A stretch of 14,471 bases of DNA from Lentisphaeraceae bacterium (lineage in GTDB: Bacteria; Verrucomicrobiota; Kiritimatiellia; RFP12; UBA1067), in the NCBI GenBank assembly GCA_004551905.1, contig SFPL01000112.1:1-14471 (forward strand), in the 5' to 3' direction. This document shows, piece after piece, positions 1 to 5,743 of this stretch. The stretch's first letter is position 1. Each line of letters starts with the position of its first letter. The position numbers were made by a program, and so were the translations under genes. The notes under the pieces were generated by a model. It did no database searches and was not told the DNA's origin. It saw only the letters and a list, made by a program, of their open reading frames with translations.

Positions 1-2
1 AC

Positions 3-374
3 CGCGAGTCGAAGCGGGCGTCCGTGGAGATGAGCGCGGTTGCCGCGTACATAGACTGCAATCCGTGCGAGGGCGGGATCTGCAAGTGGCCGACGGAGTA
101 CAAGTGGTGCGGCTGGACTGCCGCGACGGAGGGTGACGAGCATTGCCGCGCCATGTACCGGTTCATCTACGGTGCGACGGTCGAGGACGAAAATGACTGG
201 TCTGCAATCGTCAAGCGACACGAGGAGGCGACTCACGCCGCCGGTGTTGCGCCGATTGATGCGCCAAAGAAGTGGACTGTCCTGTTGGAACGCGGGAGCA
301 ATGCGGTCGCGGCAAAGCTGCTGACGCTCCTTGAAGGCGGGGAGAAGAGCGCGGCGTGTCTGCGCGTTGGCTGA
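3..374 (+). CDS. IS200-like / REP-associated tyrosine transposase, C-terminal part (5' end outside window)
   Basis: The frame is open to the left edge, so this is the end of a longer gene; the first internal ATG (24) is not a true start. The visible part contains AVAAYIDCNP, then GICKWPTEYKWCGW. This matches the C-terminal signature of Y1 transposases of the REP-associated (RAYT) group, whose usual form is AYIDLNPVRAG followed by a P.DY.W/S.. stretch. Here the VRAG part reads CEGG, a divergence from the usual form. The catalytic HUH and tyrosine motifs would lie upstream and cannot be seen. The last 45 residues (IDAPKKW... to ACLRVG) extend beyond the core. RAYTs are single-strand transposases thought to process REP palindromes. 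A palindrome at 14395-14425 could be a related substrate, but that link is inference. Whether the gene is intact or a remnant cannot be told. Confidence 0.7.
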   Translation, partial: RESKRASVEMSAVAAYIDCNPCEGGICKWPTEYKWCGWTAATEGDEHCRAMYRFIYGATVEDENDWSAIVKRHEEATHAAGVAPIDAPKKWTVLLERGSNAVAAKLLTLLEGGEKSAACLRVG

Positions 375-398
375 AGGTCAAGAATCTCTTAGAGTGAA

Positions 399-405
399 AA
401 GGAGG
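399..405 (+). promoter_or_regulatory. Strong Shine-Dalgarno for the nitroreductase gene
   Basis: AAGGAGG, followed by a second GAGG, lies 7 nt before the ATG at 413. It fixes that start and so supports the N-terminal lipoprotein signal as genuine coding sequence. Confidence 0.8.
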
Positions 406-412
406 AGGAAAG

Positions 413-1099
413 ATGAGCAAGATCGTAACAGTTGGTGTGGTGCTGGCGGCGGCGCTGACGCTAGTCGGGTGCGAGAAGGTCGAGAGCGCGGGACGCAAGG
501 CCGCGCGCAAGGCCGGGTCGGTCGTCTTTTTCAGCGGCGTCGGCGAAGGCATCAGGACGGTGTCGGACGGGAACGTGTCGGACGTGCTGACGGCCATCGC
601 GACGCGCAAGTCGATCCGCAAGTTTGATCCATTCCGCGCGGTCGAGGATGAGAAGGTCGAGAAGATCCTGAAGGCGGCGATGTGCGCGCCGTCGGCGATG
701 GACAAGCGCCCGTGGGAGTTCGTCGTGGTGAAGGACAAGGCGCAGCTCCAGAAGCTCGGCGAGCGGCTGCCGTATTCGCGTATCGCGAACGGCGCGCAGC
801 TGGCGATTGTCGTCTGCGGCTCCCTGGACAACGGACTTCCCGGCCGCGGCAAGGAGTATTGGATCCACGACTGCTCGGCGGCCTCGATGAACATCCTCCT
901 CGCGGCGCACGGCCTCGGCCTCGGCGCGGTTTGGACGGGTGTCTTTCCGGGCGAAGAGCGCATCGCGGCCGTGCGAGAGATCCTGGCGATTCCTGACGGC
1001 TACGCGCCGCTCAATGTCATCCCGATCGGCTATCCGGCGGAAGATCCGGCGGTGAAGAACAAGTGGAACCCCGCGAAGATCCACGCCGACAGATGGTGA
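413..1099 (+). CDS. Nitroreductase-family flavoprotein with lipoprotein signal peptide
   Basis: This 228-residue protein belongs to the nitroreductase family, FMN-dependent NAD(P)H oxidoreductases acting on nitro compounds, quinones or flavins. Recognisable family segments are the phosphate-binding RKSIRKF (about 66-72), APSAMDKRPWEF (about 91-102), the helix HDCSAASMNILLAAHGLGLGAVW, and the C-terminal PIGYPAEDP. Its usual length is close to 170-200 residues. The extra N-terminus is a hydrophobic stretch ending in the lipobox LVGC with Cys20, followed by a 40-residue linker. This predicts export and lipid anchoring, which is unusual because these enzymes normally work in the cytoplasm where FMN and NAD(P)H are found. 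No Met lies between residue 1 and the catalytic domain, and a strong SD precedes residue 1, so the signal is not a start-choice artefact. The substrate is unknown. It lies 38 nt after the transposase remnant and has no obvious functional partner. Confidence 0.85.
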   Translation: MSKIVTVGVVLAAALTLVGCEKVESAGRKAARKAGSVVFFSGVGEGIRTVSDGNVSDVLTAIATRKSIRKFDPFRAVEDEKVEKILKAAMCAPSAMDKRPWEFVVVKDKAQLQKLGERLPYSRIANGAQLAIVVCGSLDNGLPGRGKEYWIHDCSAASMNILLAAHGLGLGAVWTGVFPGEERIAAVREILAIPDGYAPLNVIPIGYPAEDPAVKNKWNPAKIHADRW

Positions 1100-1143
1100 G
1101 TGAAATTTAGTGAAGCTCATCTTGCATATTCACCGGGGTCCCT

Positions 1144-1159
1144 CTTAGGCCCTTAGGCC
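1144..1159 (+). repeat. Perfect tandem 8-bp repeat at the Rhs-fragment junction
   Basis: CTTAGGCC occurs twice back to back, immediately before the point where Rhs homology begins (after the TAG at 1154-1156). It may mark a recombination or insertion junction, but no mechanism can be assigned. Confidence 0.6.
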
Positions 1160-1429
1160 AACGATCACATGGGGCGTAATGTCGTAAATGACGGTGCGAA
1201 GTTTATTTGGGACGATTACAACGTCATAGTTGAGGATGCTGCTTCTTCCAACGCAACATTCAACACATGGGGACTTGATCTTGATGGTACAATGAAGGGC
1301 GCTGGAGGCGTCGGTGGGTTGCTTGCTGTCCAGAAGGGCGATGCTGTCTACCTGCCAATTTATGATGCAAACGGCAACATATCTGAGTACGTCTCCTCTG
1401 ATGGCGTGATTGTTGCACATTATACATAG
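1157..1429 (+). pseudogene. Rhs repeat-associated core fragment (gene remnant)
   Basis: The translated segment contains FIWDDYNVIVED, NTWGLDLDGTMKGAGGVGGLLAV and VYLPIYDANGNISEYV, ending at VIVAHYT and a TAG stop. These are hallmark pieces of the Rhs/YD-repeat-associated core of wall-associated or polymorphic-toxin Rhs proteins. An intact protein would have many YD repeats upstream and would continue past HYT with a YDPFG-like motif and a variable C-terminus. Both sides are missing here: an in-frame TAG lies just upstream at 1154-1156 and there is no SD before the ATG at 1169, so about 90 residues remain. Base composition is close to half GC, far below the flanking genes, and codon choice is AT-rich. 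That fits a horizontally acquired or independently evolving Rhs region from which only this scrap survives. It is unlikely to be expressed as a functional protein. Confidence 0.8.
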
Positions 1430-1502
1430 TGTCCGCCCATTAAATCATGACCGATTTTGACATTCTTGGGAACTTCAGGCAACGATAGCGGTCGGCGAAA
1501 TT
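1430..1502. other. Intergenic stretch before the aroA promoter
   Basis: This AT-richer spacer follows the Rhs fragment. It contains a TTGACA at 1457-1462, but that lies 43 nt from the -10 at 1506, too far to serve as its -35. No gene, hairpin or insertion-sequence end could be established, although the abrupt end of Rhs homology around 1429 suggests a recombination edge. Confidence 0.4.
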
Positions 1503-1511
1503 TGATATAAT
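1503..1511 (+). promoter_or_regulatory. Extended -10 promoter for aroA-aroF
   Basis: TGATATAAT is a perfect TATAAT hexamer with the TGn extension. No good -35 lies at the normal distance. Transcription would start near 1518-1519, giving a leader of about 42 nt before the aroA ATG. The leader shows no SD and no evident attenuator or riboswitch fold. Confidence 0.6.
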
Positions 1512-1560
1512 ACTCAATCAAACCCGAGAAGACGCATACTGCCACTGGGGTTGCAACATT

Positions 1561-2697
1561 ATGGGCGAAGGAAAACAAATAACAATCGAGCCGGGGGCGC
1601 GGCGCGGGAGCGTGGCGGCGCCGCGGTCGAAGTCGCACGAGCACCGGCTGCTCCTCGCGGACTTCCTGGCTGGCGACTATTCGCGGCTTGCGCCGGCGGA
1701 GGGCGATGCGGACGACATTCAGGCGACGAAGCGCTGCCTCCTGGCGCTGGCGGGGGACGACACCGCGCCGTTCCTCGACTGCGGCGAGAGCGGCTCGACG
1801 CGGCGATTCCTCGCGCCGATCGCCGCGGCGCTCGGCAAGAGGCCGGTCTTCAAGACGGCGGGCAGGCTCGCTGACCGTCCGCAGATGGACTACGACGACC
1901 TCCAGCCGGGCGAGTTCAAGCTCGCGGGCGACGTCTCCTCGCAGTTCGTGACCGGGCTCCTCTTCGCTCTGCCGCTCCTCAAGGGCGACTCGTTCATCCG
2001 CTTCACCTCGCCGCTCGAGTCGAAGGGCTACGTGGAGATGACGCGGCGGGTGCTGGTGGGAGCGGGCGTCTTCATCGGCGTGAGGGACGACGGCTACGAC
2101 ATCCCCGGCGGCCAGGCGTACCACGCGCAGCCGGACGTGCAGGTCGAGGGAGACTGGTCGGGCGCGGCGTTCTGGTTCGCGATGAACGCGCTCGGGAGCG
2201 ACATCGAGGTGACGGGGCTGGACGCGAAGTCGGTGCAGCCCGACCGGGTGGTGCAGGATCTGTTGCAGCGCATCTCGACGGCGTGGAACGGCGAGCGGGT
2301 GTTCGTGGACGTGTCGGAGTGCCCGGACCTCTTCCCGGCGCTTTCGGTGGTCGCGGCGGCGTCGCCGGGCGAGACGCTCTTCACCGGCACCCGGCGGCTG
2401 CGGCTCAAGGAGTCGGACCGGACGGCGGCGATGGCGGACGTCCTCAAGCGCTTCGGCGCGAAGGTTGAGAGCCGGGAGAACGAGTTCTCGGTTCGTGGCG
2501 CGGAGGGGCCTTTCCGCGGCGGCGAGATCGAGACCAACGGCGACCACCGCATCGCGATGGCGGCGGCGGTCGGGGCGACGCACGCCGAGGAGGCGGTGAC
2601 GATCGACGACGCCGTGTGCGCGGCGAAGTCCTATCCCGCGTTCTTCGCGGACTTCGGCCGGCTCGGGCGTATGCGCGCCGAGGACGCGGCGGTGTAG
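1561..2697 (+). CDS. aroA: 3-phosphoshikimate 1-carboxyvinyltransferase (EPSP synthase), shortened form
   Basis: This cytoplasmic enzyme joins PEP to shikimate-3-phosphate in the sixth step of chorismate synthesis. Active-site motifs are present in order: PRSKSHEHR (K24, R29), DCGESGSTRRF (73-83), R106-P107, GDVSSQF (123-129), the catalytic Asp in CPDLFPAL (D256), RLRLKESDR (K283, R287) and NGDHRIAMA (R330). ESGST and QFVTGLLFALPLL resemble the AroA clade common in Firmicutes. At 378 residues it is about 50 shorter than E. coli AroA. Much of the loss lies between R106 and S127: 21 residues here, against 46 between the equivalent R124 and S170 in E. coli. The helix-strand unit that normally reads like LVDALR..GA is gone, without a frameshift. 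The ATG at 1561 is the first plausible start; no SD is visible. It is followed 29 nt later by DAHP synthase, forming a pathway operon. Confidence 0.93.
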   Translation: MGEGKQITIEPGARRGSVAAPRSKSHEHRLLLADFLAGDYSRLAPAEGDADDIQATKRCLLALAGDDTAPFLDCGESGSTRRFLAPIAAALGKRPVFKTAGRLADRPQMDYDDLQPGEFKLAGDVSSQFVTGLLFALPLLKGDSFIRFTSPLESKGYVEMTRRVLVGAGVFIGVRDDGYDIPGGQAYHAQPDVQVEGDWSGAAFWFAMNALGSDIEVTGLDAKSVQPDRVVQDLLQRISTAWNGERVFVDVSECPDLFPALSVVAAASPGETLFTGTRRLRLKESDRTAAMADVLKRFGAKVESRENEFSVRGAEGPFRGGEIETNGDHRIAMAAAVGATHAEEAVTIDDAVCAAKSYPAFFADFGRLGRMRAEDAAV

Positions 2698-2710
2698 CGG
2701 TTTTTAAGGC

Positions 2711-2716
2711 AAGGAG
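2711..2716 (+). promoter_or_regulatory. Shine-Dalgarno fixing the DAHP synthase start
   Basis: AAGGAG lies 10 nt before the ATG at 2727. It rules out the upstream in-frame ATG at 2616, which lies inside aroA and would add 37 residues that do not belong to the family. Confidence 0.75.
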
Positions 2717-2726
2717 AAAGACAACC

Positions 2727-3734
2727 ATGATAATCATACTCAAGAAGGGCGCAAGCGCGACCGAGATCGAGAACCTCAAGGCGCTGCTTGAGTCGAAGAA
2801 CATCACCCCCCACGTCTCGCAGGGCGAACTCGAGACGATCGTCGGCTGCGTGGGCGACATCGCCCACCTCGACCCCGGGGTCATCGAGGCGATGGACTCG
2901 GTGGAGTCGGTCCAGCGCATCCAGGAGCCCTACAAGGCGGCGAATCGCAAGTTCCACCCGGACGACACGGTAATCGACTGCGGCGGGGCGAAGATCGGCG
3001 GCGGCAGCTTCGCGGTCATCGCAGGCCCCTGCTCGGTGGAGAGCGAGGAGCAGCTCGTCGGGGTGGCGAAGGCGGTGAAGGCGGCCGGCGCGACGATGCT
3101 GCGCGGCGGCGCGTTCAAGCCGCGCACCTCGCCCTACGCGTTTCAGGGCCTGGGCGAGGAGGGGCTGCGCCTCCTCTCGCTCGCGAAGAAGGAGACGGGT
3201 CTGCCGATCGTGACCGAGCTGATGGACTTCAAGGACATCGAGCTCTTCAACGACGTGGACGTCATCCAGATCGGTGCCAGGAACATGCAGAACTTCAACC
3301 TCCTCAAGGAGGTCGGCTCCTACACCCAGAAGCCGATCCTGCTCAAGCGCGGCATGTCCGCGACCCTGCAGGAGCTGCTGATGAGCGCGGAGTACGTGAT
3401 GGCGTCCGGCAACCCCAACGTCATCCTCTGCGAGCGCGGCATCCGCACCTTCGAGACGGCGCTGAGGAACACGCTGGACCTCGGCGTGGTGACGGTGCTG
3501 CACCGGCTCTCGCACCTGCCGGTGGTGGTGGACCCCTCGCACGCGACCGGCCACGCCTGGATGGTGGACTCGGTGGCGGTGGCGGCGACGGCGATCAGGG
3601 CCGACGGCCTCATCATCGAGGTCCACAACGACCCGCAGCACGCGAAGTGCGACGGCGCGCAGAGCCAGACGCCGGAGATGTTCGCCGCGACGATGAAGCG
3701 CGTCGCTGCCGTCCGCTCGGCGCTACCCAAATAG
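2727..3734 (+). CDS. aroF: 3-deoxy-7-phosphoheptulonate synthase (DAHP synthase), type I-beta with N-terminal regulatory domain
   Basis: This enzyme condenses PEP with erythrose-4-phosphate, the first step of the shikimate pathway. The 335-residue length and layout match the Thermotoga-type I-beta enzymes: an N-terminal ferredoxin-like (ACT-like) domain at about 1-70 (MIIILKKGASATEIENL... VQRIQEPYKAANRKF), then a TIM barrel. Barrel motifs are AGPCSVES (99-106, metal-binding C102), RGGAFKPRTSPY (126-137, PEP phosphate binding), LLKRGM with K207-R208, VVVDPSHATGH (D269, H272) and EVHNDP (E298, H300). All expected PEP and metal ligands appear intact. In the Thermotoga enzyme the N-terminal domain gives Tyr/Phe feedback inhibition, and the same is likely here. 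The gene follows aroA by 29 nt and probably shares its promoter, placing the first and sixth pathway steps together. The symbol aroF follows common annotation of this family. Confidence 0.94.
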   Translation: MIIILKKGASATEIENLKALLESKNITPHVSQGELETIVGCVGDIAHLDPGVIEAMDSVESVQRIQEPYKAANRKFHPDDTVIDCGGAKIGGGSFAVIAGPCSVESEEQLVGVAKAVKAAGATMLRGGAFKPRTSPYAFQGLGEEGLRLLSLAKKETGLPIVTELMDFKDIELFNDVDVIQIGARNMQNFNLLKEVGSYTQKPILLKRGMSATLQELLMSAEYVMASGNPNVILCERGIRTFETALRNTLDLGVVTVLHRLSHLPVVVDPSHATGHAWMVDSVAVAATAIRADGLIIEVHNDPQHAKCDGAQSQTPEMFAATMKRVAAVRSALPK

Positions 3735-3743
3735 CCATTACTG

Positions 3744-3752
3744 TGGTATAAT
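3744..3752 (+). promoter_or_regulatory. Extended -10 promoter predicting a leaderless transcript for the EF-hand gene
   Basis: TGGTATAAT ends 7 nt before the ATG at 3760, and no recognisable -35 or SD is present. With the normal 6-8 nt from the -10 to the start site, transcription would begin at or next to the A of the AUG. The 25-bp gap after aroF contains little else, so the two operons are separated by this promoter without a visible terminator. Confidence 0.65.
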
Positions 3753-3759
3753 ACACAGC

Positions 3760-5283
3760 ATGAAATTCGAGATACCCTCCGATCTCAAACGCTGGTACGC
3801 GATTTCCTGCCCCAGGACCGGTCTGCGCTTTGATTCCCGCACTCTCGAGTTCCTCGATTCCGACGGCGACGGCCGCATCCGTTCCGAGGAGCTTTCCGCC
3901 GCGCTCGACCTGGTCAAGGCCGCCGGCTGTGCGGTCGAGTCGCTCTTCGAGCCGGACGAGTCGCTCGCCAAGGCGCTCGCGGACAACCTCGCCCGCCAGG
4001 ACGATCTCGGCAAGGTCGAGCCGACCGACGAGGAGCGCCGGGCGCTCGCCGACTGGGAGGCGAAGGGCAAGTCGTCCGAGGTCGCCGTCGCCGGCGAAGC
4101 CACCGGCGATGCCAGCGCCGCGCTCGCCGCGGTCGAGGAGGTGGTGGACGGCTTTTTCACCCCGCCCGAGGATATGCCGCTCGTCACCGAGGATCCCGAT
4201 GTCGAGCTGCCGCTTAAGGACCATCTCAACCCGAAGCATCTCGAGGCGATCCTCGCCTTCGCGGAGAAGTGCGTGAAGCCGCTTCTGGGCGAGAAGACGG
4301 CCATCACCCGCATGGAGTGGAAGGAGCTTAAGTCGCGTCTCGCGCCGTACCGAGCCTGGATCGCCGCGAAGCCAGAGACGAACTCGCGCGCCAAGGCGGA
4401 GCTGGTCGCCGAGGAGCGGATCCTCCGCTACCGTCTCTACCTCGGCGAGTTCCTGATCAACTACGTGACGATGGATCGCCTCTACGGCGGCGAGAGCCCG
4501 GCGATCTTCCAGACCGGCGTCCTGCGCATCGACGGCAAGGAGATGAATCTCTGCTTTCATGTCGAGTCGGAGGCGGCTCATTCCGAACTCTCCGGCCGTT
4601 CGAAGTGCTGCGTGATCTACCTCAAGCTGACCCGCCCGGCCGACGGCGCGACGCGCCAGGTCTGCGCGGTGGTCACCGCCGGCACGATCGGCGGGCTCTA
4701 CGTCGGGCGCAACGGCGTGTTCTACGACCGAGACGGCAAGGACTGGGACGCGACGATCACCAAGGTGGTCGAGGCGCAGGTCTCGCTGCTGGAGGCGTTC
4801 TGGTCGCCCTGGCGCAAGCTCGGGGCCGGCATCGCCGCGACCGCGAAGAAGTTCCTCGGCGACCGGCAGGCCGCGACGGACGCGAAACTCGCGGCCGGCG
4901 CCCAGAAGGTGGCGGCGGGCAAGGCCGCGGAATCCGGCGGCGGCGCGGCGATGGCCAGTTCGATCGCCGCGATCGGCATCGGCGTCGGCCTTCTCGGCGC
5001 GGCGGCCGCGTCGCTGATGGCGGCGATCTCGAAGATGACGGCGTGGCAGATCGCGGGGACGGTGGTGGCGATCATCCTCGTAGTCTCGCTGCCGAGCGTG
5101 ATCCTCACCTACTTCAACCTGCGCAAGCGCGACCTCGGGGCCGTGCTCAACGCGGGCGGCTGGGCGGTGAACCGCGAGATGCGCTTCTCGATGAAGCGCG
5201 CACGCGGCTTCACCAAGTGCGTGCCGCCGTGCCGAGCAGGCTCCGGCGGAAGCGGCCACGTGACGGCTATTTCAGGAAAATAA
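3760..5283 (+). CDS. EF-hand membrane protein of unknown function, compact form
   Basis: This 507-residue protein carries one perfect EF-hand loop near the N-terminus, D33-S-D35-G-D37-G-R-I40-R-S-E-E44, with all calcium ligands. A variable Ala/Glu-rich part follows, then a conserved core with APYRAWIAAKPE, NYVTMDRLYGGE.PAIFQTG and YVGRNGVFYDRDGKDWDATITKVVE, ending AFWSPWRK. I recall this core from an uncharacterised family of large bacterial EF-hand membrane proteins, often 800 residues or more, so this copy seems shortened. Two hydrophobic segments (about 398-425 and 429-452) anchor it near the C-terminus, followed by NLRKRDLGAVLNAGGWAVN, also typical of the family. The last 30 residues (Cys/Gly/Ser-rich) do not look conserved. 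No signal peptide is seen. It starts at an apparent leaderless promoter and is followed 12 nt later by a pseudopilin. No biochemical role is known to me; calcium sensing at the inner membrane is inference. Confidence 0.8.
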   Translation: MKFEIPSDLKRWYAISCPRTGLRFDSRTLEFLDSDGDGRIRSEELSAALDLVKAAGCAVESLFEPDESLAKALADNLARQDDLGKVEPTDEERRALADWEAKGKSSEVAVAGEATGDASAALAAVEEVVDGFFTPPEDMPLVTEDPDVELPLKDHLNPKHLEAILAFAEKCVKPLLGEKTAITRMEWKELKSRLAPYRAWIAAKPETNSRAKAELVAEERILRYRLYLGEFLINYVTMDRLYGGESPAIFQTGVLRIDGKEMNLCFHVESEAAHSELSGRSKCCVIYLKLTRPADGATRQVCAVVTAGTIGGLYVGRNGVFYDRDGKDWDATITKVVEAQVSLLEAFWSPWRKLGAGIAATAKKFLGDRQAATDAKLAAGAQKVAAGKAAESGGGAAMASSIAAIGIGVGLLGAAAASLMAAISKMTAWQIAGTVVAIILVVSLPSVILTYFNLRKRDLGAVLNAGGWAVNREMRFSMKRARGFTKCVPPCRAGSGGSGHVTAISGK

Positions 5284-5288
5284 GGAGG
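5282..5288 (+). promoter_or_regulatory. Shine-Dalgarno overlapping the preceding stop codon
   Basis: AAGGAGG begins within the TAA of the EF-hand gene and lies 7 nt before the pseudopilin ATG at 5296. The perfect site suggests strong initiation and links the two genes on one transcript. Confidence 0.8.
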
Positions 5289-5295
5289 TACAGCA

Positions 5296-5736
5296 ATGAC
5301 GGAAAAGAATCAGGAGAAATTCCTCGCCGAGACCATGCGTCGCGGCTTCACCCTTGTCGAACTGCTGGTGGTGGTGGCCATCCTCGGCATTCTCGGCACC
5401 ATCGGCCTGCAGGGCGTCACCAAGCACATCGAGAACACCCGCAAGACCGCGGCGAAGACGGCGGTGGACAACATCCGCGGCGCCGTGACCTCCTACATGA
5501 TCGGCGAGAAGAAGTCCATCCCGCCGAGCGACCTCAAGGTGGTCATCGAGGTCAAGGGCGACGAGGACCCGTACCTCGAGGGCGGCGAAGGCGCGCTCGT
5601 CGATCCGTGGGACAACGACTACCGGATCGAGGTCAAGGGCAAGCGCTTCGTCGTAATCTCTAACGGTCCGGACGGCTCGCCCAACACCGAGGACGACATC
5701 CGCTCCGACAAGATCGAGAAGACCAAGGACAAGTAA
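5296..5736 (+). CDS. Type II secretion GspG-like major pseudopilin
   Basis: This 146-residue protein has a type III (prepilin) signal: a 17-residue charged leader ending R15-R16-G17, then F18-TLVELLVVVAILGILGTIGLQ with the conserved Glu at mature position +5. Prepilin peptidase would cut after G17 and methylate F18. The body matches GspG: an N-terminal helix (KTAAKTAVDNIRGAVTSYMIG), DPWDNDYRI at 103-111, and the C-terminal S.GPDGSPNTEDDI segment (122-135), which in GspG proteins forms the calcium site. The disulfide-linked Cys pairs of minor pseudopilins are absent. GspG subunits polymerise into the periplasmic piston of the type II secretion system. No gspD, E, F or other core genes are in the window, so this may be a satellite pseudopilin. 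Its position between an EF-hand protein and a large secreted beta-helix protein hints at dedicated export of the latter. Confidence 0.88.
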   Translation: MTEKNQEKFLAETMRRGFTLVELLVVVAILGILGTIGLQGVTKHIENTRKTAAKTAVDNIRGAVTSYMIGEKKSIPPSDLKVVIEVKGDEDPYLEGGEGALVDPWDNDYRIEVKGKRFVVISNGPDGSPNTEDDIRSDKIEKTKDK

Positions 5737-5743
5737 GGGCCCG

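Noticed and set aside
1169..1429. Rhs fragment as an intact small gene starting at the ATG at 1169
   Set aside because: No SD precedes it, family homology appears to run upstream of the ATG, and the core ends abruptly, so it is better read as a remnant.
1457..1462. TTGACA as the -35 of the aroA promoter
   Set aside because: The distance to the TATAAT at 1506 is 43 nt, far from the usual 16-18.
2616..2726. Earlier ATG for DAHP synthase at 2616
   Set aside because: It lies inside aroA and adds 37 Arg-rich residues. The ATG at 2727 has a proper SD and begins the conserved regulatory domain.
3613..5259. Long - strand open frame opposite the EF-hand gene
   Set aside because: Low-complexity Arg/Ala/Leu/Asp translation typical of an antisense shadow; it also runs into the DAHP synthase gene.
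4605..5663. Overlapping + frame through the EF-hand and pseudopilin genes
   Set aside because: It crosses a clear gene boundary, is Arg/Gly-rich without family motifs, and conflicts with two supported genes. A frameshift extending the EF-hand protein was considered, but the real frame ends neatly in the TAA that overlaps the next SD.
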